DNA of 54,988 nt from Legionella drancourtii LLAP12 (GCF_000162755.2 NZ_JH413811.1:117342-172329), one strand, 5' to 3'. Positions 24,289 to 36,975 are shown, numbered from the stretch's first letter. Translations and numbers: made by a program. Notes: generated by a model not told the origin, from the sequence alone.

Positions 24289-24356
24289 AATGGATCCCCG
24301 CCTACGCGGGGACAGGCTCTGAGAAATTTGAAGCATAAAATCCTTAACTTAATGGC
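24289..24356. repeat. Half copy of palindromic repeat family B
   Basis: This is a near-identical copy of 21047-21117. It begins AATGGATCCCCGCCTACGC and ends ATCCTTAACTTAATGGC, with only a few differences. Within it CCCCGCCTACGCGGGG is itself a small hairpin. The left partner arm of copy 1 is absent, so this copy looks truncated. Confidence 0.75.
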
Positions 24357-24392
24357 TGTGGATGCAGCTCTGGGGTAATAAGCTACCATAAG

Positions 24393-25172
24393 TTAACAAT
24401 TCACTTTTATTGGCCTATTGCCAAGTTCAGAACATCCTACCTCGTCTCGACAGGCGTCCGCTGCAGCAAATAAGCCCACGCTGGAAGAATAAACAGATTC
24501 TGGTTTTACTTTAATTTCCTCTTTCTTATCCTGAGCTAAAACCGCACTTTGACTATGCACACATTGTTCTAACTTCGCTATTTTTTTAGTTAAGTGCTCA
24601 AGGAATATCTTCACATCAAAATTTTCAATCTTTTTCTCATTAAACGGATTATTAGCAGACAGATGTCCTTTCCTTAGATCGGTAGGATCAACATAAATAT
24701 AGGACAGCATGAAATTTTTTAATTTAGAAAACATAAAACACAAATCAGCATCAGAAGGTATATTATCTACTCTAAAATCCAGTGATGTAGCTAATGAAAC
24801 ATAGAACTTGCTATTATTCTCATTCGTTGCAAATGAGGAAAAATAATTTAGCCAGGATCGTTCAGGATCATAATCATTGAAAATACTCCCATGCACATAG
24901 CAAGCTAAAGCATTAAATGTTTGTTGCCTGTCTTCTATAGCAATAGAAGATGCATCCAAACAACGTATCGTTGTTAATATGAAACCGATTTGAGCTCTTC
25001 TCTTTTGGGGAATATTAGGATACTTGTGTGCTAACTCTTTGGGATCAGCCTTATCTTGTTTGTAATCGTCAATAAGCTTTTGGGCGTTATGCCCATATTT
25101 TTTTGCTAAGTGTTGGATACTTTGCAAAATTTTTTCCTTTAGTACATCATAGTCTACGTATTGAAAACCCAT
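24393..25172 (-). CDS. Hypothetical protein, possible effector-like
   Basis: A 259-residue hydrophilic, mostly helical protein that I do not recognise. The frame could start at 25193, but AAGGAG lies 6 bp before the second ATG (25172), so that ATG, giving MGFQYVDYDVLKEKIL, is the likely start. Features seen are a Lys/Gln-rich N-terminal helix, RAQIGFILTTIRCLDASSI, a predicted coiled segment near residues 195-215 (EHLTKKIAKLEQCVHSQSAV), a KKEEIKVKPES linker, and a cysteine-bearing tail (AAADACRDEVGCSELG). There is no signal peptide or membrane segment. The lone gene between repeats, with no housekeeping signature, would fit a lineage-specific protein. Confidence 0.65.
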   Translation of the reverse strand: MGFQYVDYDVLKEKILQSIQHLAKKYGHNAQKLIDDYKQDKADPKELAHKYPNIPQKRRAQIGFILTTIRCLDASSIAIEDRQQTFNALACYVHGSIFNDYDPERSWLNYFSSFATNENNSKFYVSLATSLDFRVDNIPSDADLCFMFSKLKNFMLSYIYVDPTDLRKGHLSANNPFNEKKIENFDVKIFLEHLTKKIAKLEQCVHSQSAVLAQDKKEEIKVKPESVYSSSVGLFAAADACRDEVGCSELGNRPIKVNC

Positions 25173-25418
25173 TTTTTTCTCCTTAAACTCCATAAACAGG
25201 ATTAGTAAACTCCATTGCCAATGGTGAAGTTTAAACTAATTAATTAATTACGTCATGATCTTTCTTTTTACTTTTGAATGAATTTTTAATCGCTAAAGCG
25301 GCCTTAGCAAATAAAGTAAAAGTCTCCATCAGCTCTAAAATTTATGTATTTTTAATTGCTTTATTCCACAGCATTAAGTTAATTTACACCTTGTTTATCC
25401 AAATGAGGATGCAGCTGT

Positions 25419-27050
25419 ATGAAAAAATATCTCTACTCGACTCTGTTGGCTTTTAGCTGTATTAATGCCCAGGCGAATACGAATCAACCAAAGCTGGTTG
25501 TTCAATTAGTCATAGATCAATTACGCGGCGACTTAATTCAACAACACCAACAACAATTTGGCAATTATGGTTTTACTTATTTATTAAACCATGCCATTAA
25601 TTATCATAATGCCCATCACCCTCACGCCAACACGACAACCTGTGCGGGACATACGACCATTGCAACCGGAAGCTATCCTGCCATGCATGGCATCGTAAAT
25701 AATGATTGGTATGATCGAAAATCAAAACAAATGATCTATTGCATGGAAGATTTAAAAGCAAATATCTTACCAACTCAACATACTAAGACCATTATTCCAG
25801 GCCGCTCGCCACGAAATATATCTGCATCAACCTTAAGTGATGAAATCATCTTATCGAACAAAGGACGCTCCTTTGGCGTTTCATTAAAAGACCGCTCAGC
25901 GATTGCACTTGCAGGACATGCAGGCAAAGCTTTTTGGTTTGATACAACAAATGGTGGTTTTGTTACCAGTAACTATTATTATAATGAATACCCTGTGTGG
26001 GTGCAAAATTGGAATAAGCACTATGAATCCCCTAATTTTGATTGGAATCTTGGGCGTCCACGAACTGAATACCAAAATGTAAATTCACCCGTGTTTCCAC
26101 AAATAGATCAAACCTTTGGCCAAAATTTCCCACATCATGTAACCCATAATGAAAATCAAGACTATTTTAAAGCACTGTCTAAAACACCTAAGGCCGATCA
26201 ATTAACAGGAAATTTTGCAGAACAATTGCTAACTGAAGAACGGTTAGGATTAACGGCGAATAAAACAGATTATTTGGCCATTAGTTTTTCTGGGGTTGAT
26301 GCAATTGGCCATCAATTTGGCCCCAATAGTCTGGAGGCAGAAGATAATCTACTGGAGTTAGATAAAACGTTAACCCATCTTCTTAGTGTGATTGATAAAC
26401 AAGTAGGACTGAATAATACCCTGATTGTCCTCACAGCAGATCATGGCGTGAATGATGGCCCGGCTTATCTCAAAGCCTATCATATTGCTGAAATTAAACC
26501 CATTAAGATTGCTAAGCTCAAACACTACGTTCATAAAGTATTACAAAAACAATATAAGCTTCCCGAACAAGCACTTATGTCCATTACCCTACCTTATATT
26601 TACCTTAATCATAAAATCATTAGTCAGCATAAAGTCAATCTAGATGAAGTGAGTCATCACTTAGCCCAGGCATTAACGCTGCAACCTGGAATATTTAAAG
26701 CCTATGCACTTCCTGTTACACAGATTGAAAAAGATTGGCTCAGTGCTAAGGTAAATAAAATGTCCTATCCATATCGAACTGGAGATGTCTATATAGTACA
26801 ACCACCCAATCAATCAAATGGCGCGAAAAATATGTACCGCGTTACCCACGGTAGTCCATGGAATTATGACAGCTATGTTCCTTTGTTATTTGTTCATCCA
26901 AATTTTAAAGCGCAACGTATTTCCCGTCCAGTATATACCACAGATATTGCGCCAACTTTATCAGCCTTATTGATGATTAAATCACCATCCGCCGCTGTTG
27001 GGCAACCGCTCGAGGAAGTGTTGTCCGCCACCGAGCAATTACCCCGTTAA
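25419..27050 (+). CDS. Exported alkaline-phosphatase-superfamily phosphohydrolase
   Basis: A 543-residue secreted or periplasmic enzyme of the phosphodiesterase/PafA-like branch of the alkaline phosphatase superfamily. The signal peptide is MKKYLYSTLLAFSCINAQA. Two-metal-site residues are recognisable: VIDQLRGD (Asp33), the nucleophile block HANTTTCAGHTTIATGS (nucleophile Thr among 72-74), SFSGVDAIGHQFGP, TADHGVND and VTHGSPWNYDS. The TTDIAPTLSALL block near the C-terminus is typical of the fold. The substrate (phosphomonoester or diester) cannot be told from the sequence. It stands alone, followed by a strong hairpin. Confidence 0.85.
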   Translation: MKKYLYSTLLAFSCINAQANTNQPKLVVQLVIDQLRGDLIQQHQQQFGNYGFTYLLNHAINYHNAHHPHANTTTCAGHTTIATGSYPAMHGIVNNDWYDRKSKQMIYCMEDLKANILPTQHTKTIIPGRSPRNISASTLSDEIILSNKGRSFGVSLKDRSAIALAGHAGKAFWFDTTNGGFVTSNYYYNEYPVWVQNWNKHYESPNFDWNLGRPRTEYQNVNSPVFPQIDQTFGQNFPHHVTHNENQDYFKALSKTPKADQLTGNFAEQLLTEERLGLTANKTDYLAISFSGVDAIGHQFGPNSLEAEDNLLELDKTLTHLLSVIDKQVGLNNTLIVLTADHGVNDGPAYLKAYHIAEIKPIKIAKLKHYVHKVLQKQYKLPEQALMSITLPYIYLNHKIISQHKVNLDEVSHHLAQALTLQPGIFKAYALPVTQIEKDWLSAKVNKMSYPYRTGDVYIVQPPNQSNGAKNMYRVTHGSPWNYDSYVPLLFVHPNFKAQRISRPVYTTDIAPTLSALLMIKSPSAAVGQPLEEVLSATEQLPR

Positions 27051-27061
27051 ACAGCCTGTAA

Positions 27062-27089
27062 CTCAGATTAGGCAAAGCCCTAATCTGAG
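27062..27089 (+). terminator. Strong hairpin after the phosphatase gene
   Basis: CTCAGATTAGG and CCTAATCTGAG form a perfect 11-bp stem with a 6-base loop, 12 bp past the stop codon. No clean T-tract follows, so it may act as a terminator or an mRNA 3'-end stabiliser. Confidence 0.5.
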
Positions 27090-27196
27090 AAGTATTTCCC
27101 CTATCTTATCTATAAAGGGAGAGCCTGTATGAGATAAAGATTGAATTTAACACAAAAAACATTTACCATTTGTGCGAAAATTTGAGCGATATAATC

Positions 27197-27826
27197 ATGA
27201 ACAAAGAAGCAATTATAATTGGGATTTCAGGCCCATCTGCATCAGGTAAAAGCCTTTTCGCAAACACTATCGTTAACGAATTAGGTTCAGAACATGTAGT
27301 AGTTATTTCTGAGGACGCCTACTACAAAGACAATGGACATCTCCCCTTCGCTGACCGAGAAAAAATAAACTACGATCATCCAGATTCTTTTGATCATAGT
27401 CTGCTTAGTGAGCATTTACGCCAACTTCGTGAAGGTAAGTCGGTCGAGATTCCCATTTATTCACACTCCAAGCATCAGCGTTTAGCGGAAACCAGAGCTG
27501 TAGGCAAGCACGCAATTATTATTTTAGAAGGTATATTACTCTTTAGTGATAAAGAATTACGCGAACTAATGGACATCCGTATTTTTATGTCTACCCCTTT
27601 GGATGTTTGTTTGACTCGACGTTTAAAAAGAGATGTTGTGGAACGCCATAGAACATTTGAGTCCGTAGTACATCAGTATGAAACAACCGTACGGCCCATG
27701 TACTTACAGTTTATTGAGCCATCAAGCCGTTATGCGGACATCATTGTTCCTCGAGGCGGTGAAAATAGAATTGCTATCGAAATGATTCAAGCAAAAATGC
27801 GTGAATTATTAGCATCACATACTTAA
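27197..27826 (+). CDS. udk: Uridine kinase
   Basis: A 209-residue uridine/cytidine kinase of the pyrimidine salvage pathway. The P-loop is GISGPSASGKS at the N-terminus, followed by SEDAYYKD, NYDHPDSFDH, the substrate block IPIYSHSKHQRL, IILEGILLF, RRLKRDVVER, and IVPRGGENRIAI close to the end. The frame is open upstream from a TTG at 27170, but the ATG at 27197 (MNKEAIIIGISG) matches the family start. It is followed after 18 bp by fabI on the same strand. Confidence 0.93.
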   Translation: MNKEAIIIGISGPSASGKSLFANTIVNELGSEHVVVISEDAYYKDNGHLPFADREKINYDHPDSFDHSLLSEHLRQLREGKSVEIPIYSHSKHQRLAETRAVGKHAIIILEGILLFSDKELRELMDIRIFMSTPLDVCLTRRLKRDVVERHRTFESVVHQYETTVRPMYLQFIEPSSRYADIIVPRGGENRIAIEMIQAKMRELLASHT

Positions 27827-27844
27827 ATAGTAAAGGAGAACACC

Positions 27845-28633
27845 GTGGGCTTTTTAGCGGGTAAAAAGGCACTTATTATTGGTCTGGCGAGCAATCGATC
27901 CATTGCTTACGGTATTGCTAAAGCATTTCATGAGCAAGGGGCTGAATTAGCATTTACCTATCAAGGCGAACGCTTAAAAGAGCGGGTGGAATCAATGGCT
28001 GCTGAATTTAATTCAACATTGACTTTTCCTTGTGATGTAGCTAATGATGCAGAGATCACGGCCCTGTTTGTAAATCTGGGTAAGCATTGGAATAAATTCG
28101 ACATTCTAATTCACTCTGTTGCTTATGCCCCAGCCGATCAAATCAGTGGTGACTTTGTAACATCATGTACTCGTGAAGGATTTCGCATTGCTCATGACAT
28201 CAGTGCTTACAGTCTGATTGGTTTAGCGCAAGCGGCTTTGCCGATGATGGAAGAAACTCAAGGCTCTATTTTAACAATGAGCTACTATGGTGCTGAAAAA
28301 GCGGTCCCTAACTACAACGTTATGGGCATAGCTAAAGCCAGCTTAGAAGCTTCTGTACGTTATTTGGCGTCAAGTTTAGGCAGTCGCGGTTTACGTGTTA
28401 ATGCCATCTCCGCAGGCCCAATTAAGACTCTAGCTGCCGCTGGCATTAAGGATTTCCGAAAAATCCAAACTGCGTATGCAAGCATTACTCCACTGCAAAG
28501 AAATGTCACTATTGAAGAAGTTGGTAATACTGCTGCATTTTTATGTTCAAACTTAGCTTCGGGGATCACCGGGGAAGTAGTACATGTAGATGCGGGTTAT
28601 CATGCTGTTTCAACAATGAGTGATTTAACTTAA
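27845..28633 (+). CDS. fabI: Enoyl-ACP reductase (FabI)
   Basis: A 262-residue NADH-dependent enoyl-acyl-carrier-protein reductase, the last step of fatty-acid elongation. It starts at a GTG with a clear AAAGGAGA ribosome-binding site. The N-terminus [20 protein letters not shown] holds the FabI-type nucleotide-binding motif, and the catalytic Tyr-x6-Lys lies in ATG-less block [20 protein letters not shown]. Also present are [20 protein letters not shown] and the C-terminal [13 protein letters not shown]. It probably shares a transcript with udk. Confidence 0.95.
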   Translation: MGFLAGKKALIIGLASNRSIAYGIAKAFHEQGAELAFTYQGERLKERVESMAAEFNSTLTFPCDVANDAEITALFVNLGKHWNKFDILIHSVAYAPADQISGDFVTSCTREGFRIAHDISAYSLIGLAQAALPMMEETQGSILTMSYYGAEKAVPNYNVMGIAKASLEASVRYLASSLGSRGLRVNAISAGPIKTLAAAGIKDFRKIQTAYASITPLQRNVTIEEVGNTAAFLCSNLASGITGEVVHVDAGYHAVSTMSDLT

Positions 28634-28634
28634 T

Positions 28635-28745
28635 ACTCGCGTAGGTTGGGTCATTTGACCCAACAATCGTGCTCATCAGCAACCTCATACCTAAGATAAA
28701 CACCGAATGCTGGGTCAAACGACCCAACCTACAATGTGGTTTGTG
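28635..28745. repeat. Palindromic repeat (GTTGGGTC type)
   Basis: GTAGGTTGGGTCATTTGACC (28641) and its partner GGGTCAAACGACCCAACCTAC (28712-28732) form an inverted pair, and each arm is itself a small hairpin (TTGGGTC...GACCCAA). An outer ACTCGC...GCGAG pair closes it. It lies between fabI and kdsA, which are convergent, and may terminate both. Confidence 0.7.
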
Positions 28746-28758
28746 CGAGAGGAAAAAT

Positions 28759-31482
<2,724 letters not shown>

Positions 31483-32691
31483 CTAACTAATGGCCAACAA
31501 ATGCCCCATCTTTTCTTTCTTCGTTTTCAAATAGCGGTGACTTTCCAAAGTTGGCTCAACCTCTAAAGGCACCCGCTCAATTACTGTCACACCATAACGC
31601 TCAACTGCAGTAATTTTTAATGGATTATTCGTCAACAGACGTATTGCATCAATACCAAAATGTTTGAGTATCTGGTAGGCAATGGCATAATCACGATTAT
31701 CAACCGGAAGACCCAGCTCATTATTCGCATCGACCGTATCTAATCCCTTTTCTTGCAAGGCATAAGCTTTTAACTTATTCGCCAGGCCAATGCCACGCCC
31801 TTCTTGACGTAGATAAATTAACACGCCCCCTTCGGCGGCAATTAAAGAAAGAGACTGTTCTAACTGCTTGCCACAGTCACACTTGCACGAACCAAAAATA
31901 TCACCGGTAATGCATTCAGAATGGATACGCACCAAAGGAACTTGATTCGCAAATTTTGGCGGTTTAACCAACGCAAAATGCTCCGCAGAATCCAAATCAT
32001 TGGCAAACACCGTCATATTAAAATCCCCTTTGTCTTGCAAGGGAATACGAGTTGACGCTGCATCACGAACTAAAATTTCATGACGTACTCGGTATTCAAT
32101 TAAATCTTTAATGGTTACCAAGGGAATATCATGTTTTTGTGAAAAGGCAACCAATTCCTCAAAACGACTCATAGTCCCATCTTCATTCATGATTTCACAA
32201 ATTACCGCCGCAGGTATTAAGCCCGCAAGCTTTGCCAAATCAACACTCCCCTCAGTTTGACCTGCACGTTCTAAAACGCCTTTTTTGCGCGCCCGCAAAG
32301 GAAATACATGTCCGGGAGAAATAATGTCTGCCGGCTTACTCTCAGGGTTAATTGCAACCTGGATGGTATGCGCCCGATCATGGGCCGAAATACCCGTTGA
32401 GACGCCTTCTACTGCTTCGATGGATACCGTAAACGCAGTGCCATAAGGTGATTTATTATTTTGCGCCATCATGGGCAACTGTAACTGATCAATTAATTCC
32501 TCTGCCATAGGCAAACAAATTAATCCACAACCATAACGAGACATAAAGTTAATTACTTCAGGGGTGGCAAATTCTGCAGCCACGATGAGATCCCCTTCGT
32601 TTTCTCTATCCTCATCATCTATTAAAATAACCATTTTACCGGCTTTGAGTGTTTCCACTGCCTGTTCTATTGTAGCTAATGAATGCTTCAT
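31483..32691 (-). CDS. ribBA: Bifunctional DHBP synthase / GTP cyclohydrolase II
   Basis: A 402-residue fusion of two riboflavin-pathway enzymes. The N-terminal RibB domain (about 1-200) shows [38 protein letters not shown] and [10 protein letters not shown]. The C-terminal RibA domain (about 205-395) shows the zinc-binding [20 protein letters not shown] and [19 protein letters not shown], with GTP-binding [13 protein letters not shown]. Both active sites look complete. It lies 36 bp after ribD in the same direction. I saw no FMN riboswitch upstream of ribD. Confidence 0.95.
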   Translation of the reverse strand: MKHSLATIEQAVETLKAGKMVILIDDEDRENEGDLIVAAEFATPEVINFMSRYGCGLICLPMAEELIDQLQLPMMAQNNKSPYGTAFTVSIEAVEGVSTGISAHDRAHTIQVAINPESKPADIISPGHVFPLRARKKGVLERAGQTEGSVDLAKLAGLIPAAVICEIMNEDGTMSRFEELVAFSQKHDIPLVTIKDLIEYRVRHEILVRDAASTRIPLQDKGDFNMTVFANDLDSAEHFALVKPPKFANQVPLVRIHSECITGDIFGSCKCDCGKQLEQSLSLIAAEGGVLIYLRQEGRGIGLANKLKAYALQEKGLDTVDANNELGLPVDNRDYAIAYQILKHFGIDAIRLLTNNPLKITAVERYGVTVIERVPLEVEPTLESHRYLKTKKEKMGHLLAIS

Positions 32692-32727
32692 AACGCGACC
32701 TCATTAAATCCAGAGTATAGGATGACC

Positions 32728-33783
32728 CTAGCTCTCTTGCCAATCAATACATGCCATCATATTGTCACCCATAGCATGCCAAGACACCGTGTGCGGACGG
32801 TCAAATAGCCCACTTTGCTGGTATGCTGAAATTGCATTTTGTTCCAAACTGGTTGGAACGAGATACAAATAAGTACGGTGAACTAATCCTTCCTGATGTA
32901 AGGCAGTAAAAATAGCGCCGCCCGCTTCGACCCAAACATCATGATATCCTAGTTCGCCTAAATGCCTGATTACGGCACTTAAATCCATTACCCCATTCTT
33001 CATCGGCATGCGATGCAAACTGCTCTTTGAATAGGAAATCTTGCGCTCATCACAATAATATATATGACAATGAGCGGCTGTTGAAAAAATTTGCGCTTCG
33101 TTATTAAGCGTGAGTTGTCTATCAATAATTGCCACAGGCTTTGCTTGCTCTTTAGCCCCTAAGCGCACATTCAGCTTAGGATTATCCAATTGAATAGTTC
33201 GCGCGCTGGTAAGGATCACATCCGTTGCCGCACGCATTTGGTGGGTAAACTCCCCGCATAAAGAATTAGACAACACGACACGCTCACCAACTTTCCGACC
33301 AATTTTACCATTTAAAGTTTGGGCAATTTTAACTGTAACCCGCGGTTTTTTAGTTATCGTCCAATACGTGTAACTTTTATAAAACTCAGTGATCTCTGCC
33401 ACCGGATAATGCGTCACCTTAATGCCTTGGGCACGCAATTTTTCCGTTGAATTATTTTGCGCAACAATAGGGTTAGGATCTGCATAAGCAAAAATCACAT
33501 GCTCAATACCGCCATGGTTAATAATGACATCAACGCAAGGAGGCGTTCTCCCCCAATGATTACAGGGTTCAAGCGAAATATAAAGACTTACCCCTGGTGT
33601 TTTAGGCGGGATCTGTGCTAACAATAGTTGTTCAGCATGTGGTGTCCCTGCACCATGATGGCAGGTCTGTGCTATAATATTTCCGTTTTGCACAGCAACA
33701 GCGCCAACACAGGGATTGGGAGCGCAAAAACCTTGCCCTAGACGGGCTTGTTCGAGAGCTGCGAGCAGAAACTTTTTATGCAT
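32728..33783 (-). CDS. ribD: Riboflavin biosynthesis deaminase/reductase RibD
   Basis: A 351-residue bifunctional enzyme. The N-terminal deaminase domain has the zinc site PHAEQLLL and SLEPCNHWGRTPPC, and the C-terminal reductase domain starts near residue 140 (KKPRVTVKIAQTLNGKIG) with DVILTSARTIQLDNPKLNVR and VWVEAGGAIFTALHQEGLV. It carries out the second and third steps of riboflavin synthesis. It is the first gene of the ribD-ribBA pair and is divergent from the bepA-like gene, with a short shared upstream region. Confidence 0.94.
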   Translation of the reverse strand: MHKKFLLAALEQARLGQGFCAPNPCVGAVAVQNGNIIAQTCHHGAGTPHAEQLLLAQIPPKTPGVSLYISLEPCNHWGRTPPCVDVIINHGGIEHVIFAYADPNPIVAQNNSTEKLRAQGIKVTHYPVAEITEFYKSYTYWTITKKPRVTVKIAQTLNGKIGRKVGERVVLSNSLCGEFTHQMRAATDVILTSARTIQLDNPKLNVRLGAKEQAKPVAIIDRQLTLNNEAQIFSTAAHCHIYYCDERKISYSKSSLHRMPMKNGVMDLSAVIRHLGELGYHDVWVEAGGAIFTALHQEGLVHRTYLYLVPTSLEQNAISAYQQSGLFDRPHTVSWHAMGDNMMACIDWQES

Positions 33784-33846
33784 TGATTACGGTACCTTTA
33801 AAATCCGGATTAATGATAACAAATTATTCAATTTTTGAGTAGCCTA

Positions 33847-35232
33847 ATGATTAAATTGAAGATCAAGAAATATATTTGCTGGCTGTTATTAACCAGTGTT
33901 TTAACCCAACCTGTTGCTGCAGAAGGATTATCTCCGTATTCAACAAGTGAGCTGGATCAGCTGGAAAAAGAATTTGTTCAACAAATTAACCTCTCAGAAA
34001 GTGTAGAGCGTAATCCCTTAGCCAAACAATACATTAATCGCATTGGCAAAAACTTAGCACATCAAGGACATATTAGAACACCCGATTTTTTTATTGTAAA
34101 ATCCGGTGAAATCAACGCATTCGCCGGCCCCGGAGGCCATATAGGCATTAACACCCAACTCATTCTCATCACCACTAGTGAAAGTGAATTAGCCGCGGTA
34201 ATGGCTCATGAGATTGCCCACGTTCGTCTACATCACCTCTACAGCGCCATCGAGCACCAAAGACAAATGCGCATTCCTATGCTTGCCTCCATGCTGGCAT
34301 CAATTGCCTTGGGAGTCATTAATCCTACCGTAGGTATGGGCGCAATGATGGGGTCATTATCTGGTTTCTCTCAAGACAGTATTAATTTTACCCGCTCAAA
34401 AGAAAAAGAAGCAGATCGAATCGGTATCGATATGCTGATTAAAGCCGGCTACAATCCACACAGTATGGCGGCCTTTTTTCAAAAAATGCAGGAAAACACC
34501 CGTTACTCCTACACAGCGCATGTACCTGCTATTTTACGCACCCACCCCTTAGATTCAGACCGTATCGCCGAAGCACAAAACCGTACTACACGCTTTGGGA
34601 AAAAGTATTATCCTGATTCAATCGATTATGCCTTAGTTAAAGAAATCATTCGTACGGATGTAACTCGTGATCCCAGAGATTTACTGGAGTATTATGAACG
34701 TCAATGCCGAAGAGTAAGTCCTGATAAGGCCTGTCAATACGGTCATGCACTGACATTAATCAATACAAATAATTTTGCGAAAGCACACGAGCTGCTCACC
34801 CCACTTGTTGCGCAAAATAATAATCTCTATTTTCAAATTGCTATAGCACAAACAGAAACGGGCCTATCTCAACATCAAGCAGCCCTAACCCGGTTAGCCG
34901 AAATGCAAAATAATCACCCCAATAATTACGCCGTCCTCATGGCTTATTCCCAAGCTTTATTGGCGGCGAATCAAAATGAAAAAGCAGCCAGTATTTTGCT
35001 TAAAGGCAGTAGGCAATACAAGCAAGACCTGCCGCTATGTAGAGAATTAGCGCGCGCCCAGGCAAAAAACAATCAAAAAAGTTATGCCTATTTTACACAG
35101 GCGCAGTGTTTATTACTCGAAGGGCAAAAAAGAGCGGCCGTAGCCCAGCTGAAAGTAGCGCGCACTCTAGCAAAGAATGATGAATATTTACAAGCACGAA
35201 TTTCTGCGAAAATTGAAGAAATTATGAATTAA
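33847..35232 (+). CDS. bepA: Periplasmic M48 metalloprotease with TPR domain (BepA-like)
   Basis: A 461-residue exported zinc protease. The signal peptide is about residues 1-25 (WLLLTSVLTQPVAA). The peptidase M48 domain has HEIAH (His121, Glu122, His125) and a distal zinc ligand Glu in SKEKEADRIG. The C-terminal half (about 270-461) has the helical TPR pattern seen in BepA/YfgC, which assists outer-membrane protein assembly, particularly LptD. The open frame begins at a TTG at 33835, but the ATG at 33847 gives a normal basic signal-peptide start. Exact substrate is inferred by homology. Confidence 0.87.
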   Translation: MIKLKIKKYICWLLLTSVLTQPVAAEGLSPYSTSELDQLEKEFVQQINLSESVERNPLAKQYINRIGKNLAHQGHIRTPDFFIVKSGEINAFAGPGGHIGINTQLILITTSESELAAVMAHEIAHVRLHHLYSAIEHQRQMRIPMLASMLASIALGVINPTVGMGAMMGSLSGFSQDSINFTRSKEKEADRIGIDMLIKAGYNPHSMAAFFQKMQENTRYSYTAHVPAILRTHPLDSDRIAEAQNRTTRFGKKYYPDSIDYALVKEIIRTDVTRDPRDLLEYYERQCRRVSPDKACQYGHALTLINTNNFAKAHELLTPLVAQNNNLYFQIAIAQTETGLSQHQAALTRLAEMQNNHPNNYAVLMAYSQALLAANQNEKAASILLKGSRQYKQDLPLCRELARAQAKNNQKSYAYFTQAQCLLLEGQKRAAVAQLKVARTLAKNDEYLQARISAKIEEIMN

Positions 35233-35439
35233 TGATATAGGCAATATAATTGCTGCAACCCAAAATAAGCGTTGATCATGGGATGATATGGTATTTAACC
35301 CAGAGGAAAGCACGTCGATTAAAAGAGGCACCTGCGATTTGCCTTGAAGTATGCCTAAAGCACATTTTCCCCTGATAGGTTCGCTTATTATTGGTAGATC
35401 GAGTCGAGAAACCTAATGGCGTAATGAGAAAGATTCGTA

Positions 35440-35463
35440 ACCCGGATGCAACAGAACCCGGGC
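35440..35463. repeat. Short CCCGG hairpin repeat
   Basis: CCCGG (35441-35445) and CCGGG (35458-35462) form a small hairpin flanked by GTAA and CTTG, like REP elements of the GTAGCCCGG type. The rest of the 258-bp gap between the bepA-like gene and yajQ holds no convincing gene. Confidence 0.35.
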
Positions 35464-35489
35464 TTGATTTGTCTTCACTGGTAAACAAA

Positions 35490-35975
35490 CTAATCGCGAA
35501 AATTCTCATACTGCAGAGGCAGCTTAACATCTGACTTCTTTAACAGAGCAATTGCTTCTTGCAAGTCATCACGTTTTTTCCCTGTAACACGTACCTTATC
35601 TCCCTGAATGGAACTTTGCACTTTCAATTTAGCATCTTTAAGTAACTTCACGATGTCTTTTGCTATGGGCTGCTCAATCCCTTGTTTAAACGTCATGTTT
35701 AAAGAATAAAACTTGCCGCTATGTACTGGCTCATCTTCTATATCAACTCCTGAAGCATCAATGTTGCGTTTTATGCAATGATTACGGAATAAATCCTCTA
35801 ATTGACGCACCTGAAAGTCAGACTCAGAACGCAGAGTCACTGTAAGTTCTTTGAGCTCAATACTTGATTCCACACCACGAAAATCAAAGCGTGTTCCCAT
35901 CTCACGAATGGCATTATCTACGGCATTACGTAGCTCAACTTCATTAGTTTCTGAAATAATATCAAAAGAAGGCAT
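35490..35975 (-). CDS. yajQ: YajQ-family nucleotide-binding protein
   Basis: A 161-residue cytosolic protein with the YajQ double ferredoxin-like fold. Blocks are MPSFDIISETNEVELRNAVD, FDFRGVESSIEL, the central FRNHCIKRNIDASGVDIED, and KDIVKLLKDAKLKVQSSIQGDKVRVTGKKRDDLQ split over the C-terminal half. Members bind nucleotides or tRNA, and some bind cyclic di-GMP; the role here is open. The length is standard. Confidence 0.95.
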   Translation of the reverse strand: MPSFDIISETNEVELRNAVDNAIREMGTRFDFRGVESSIELKELTVTLRSESDFQVRQLEDLFRNHCIKRNIDASGVDIEDEPVHSGKFYSLNMTFKQGIEQPIAKDIVKLLKDAKLKVQSSIQGDKVRVTGKKRDDLQEAIALLKKSDVKLPLQYENFRD

Positions 35976-36192
35976 AAGATACTCGTTAAAATTTAAAAAG
36001 GTAATTTAACAAAAAAAATAGTGCTTCACCACTTTTTATCGCAGATAAAAGATAGAAGAAGAACAGCCAGACCTGAATGGAACTTTGTCCATATTAGATG
36101 AATAAATTGATTGATTCCCTGCCACTTCCCCGCTAAAATGGACAATTGTTAAGCACAAAGAATAAAACCCATTGGCCAACCCGGATAAAATA

Positions 36193-36975
36193 ATGAAAAA
36201 ACCCCTTTTATTCATTCTTATACTCCTAAGCAACAGCGTTTCTTTTTCAGCAGCAACCACCTCAGCCCTAGACATTAAAACGTACAAATATGCTTTTTCC
36301 CAAAAGGATAACTTTAAGGTTTCTTATGCGGATTACCCAGCAGGCGAAGATGAGTTCTATGAGCTTAATTACAAAAATGGTGCAAAATTACCACATGAAA
36401 TTAAGACTCAGCATCCGCATGGTTTAAAAATCTCGGGTAATAATCACAGTGATGATTTATTCATGTATGCCTATAAAAAAATCACGGGATTAAAACCGAA
36501 TACCCCCTATCACGTTAGTTTCTCTTTAGAGTTTGCCGCAAATGCACCTACAGGTTCTTCTGGTGTCGGTGGCTCACCTGGCGATAGTGTTTTTGTAAAA
36601 ATAGGCGCGGTAAACCAAGAACCACAACGCTTCGTTGATGAAGATCATTACTACAAAATTGCATTGGATAAAGGCAATCAGCTGCAAGATGGAAAAGACA
36701 TGATCTTTATCGGTACAGTAGGTGTTGATACTCAGGATTCAATCTATAGGCTAAAAACATTACCTTATCTGCCAGATGAAGTAATGCAAAAAAAACTTAC
36801 CCAATTCAGAGTTACCACCGACAACCAAGGCCAGGCTTGGGTTATCTTTGGTACTGATTCAGGCTATGAAGCAACTTCTACGTTTTTTTATACAAATCTA
36901 TCACTTACCTTCAAAGAGGTAAGTGAGTGCAACATCCCTGCATCCCATAGATGCCCATTACAATCCATCAAATGA
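36193..36975 (+). CDS. Exported protein of unknown function
   Basis: A 260-residue protein with a clear signal peptide (MKKPLLFILILLSNSVSFSA). The frame is open from a TTG at 36172, but the ATG at 36193 starts the signal peptide. The mature part looks beta-rich: LKPNTPYHVSFSLEFAANA, GSSGVGGSPGDSVFVKIG, VTTDNQGQAWVIFGTDSGYE, and a two-cysteine tail (SECNIPASHRCPLQ). The pattern of 'pay-off' strands and a Gly-rich loop recalls carbohydrate-binding or jelly-roll modules, but I cannot name a family. Its last 8 bases overlap the end of the convergent membrane-protein gene. Confidence 0.75.
   Translation: MKKPLLFILILLSNSVSFSAATTSALDIKTYKYAFSQKDNFKVSYADYPAGEDEFYELNYKNGAKLPHEIKTQHPHGLKISGNNHSDDLFMYAYKKITGLKPNTPYHVSFSLEFAANAPTGSSGVGGSPGDSVFVKIGAVNQEPQRFVDEDHYYKIALDKGNQLQDGKDMIFIGTVGVDTQDSIYRLKTLPYLPDEVMQKKLTQFRVTTDNQGQAWVIFGTDSGYEATSTFFYTNLSLTFKEVSECNIPASHRCPLQSIK

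Noticed and set aside
33661-33846. FMN riboswitch near ribD
   Set aside because: The short ribD upstream region lacks the conserved RFN element blocks.
35276-35530. 84-codon minus-strand frame between the bepA-like gene and yajQ
   Set aside because: It overlaps the end of yajQ and a REP-like hairpin and has no ribosome-binding site or protein-like pattern. No transposase remnant could be defended on either strand.
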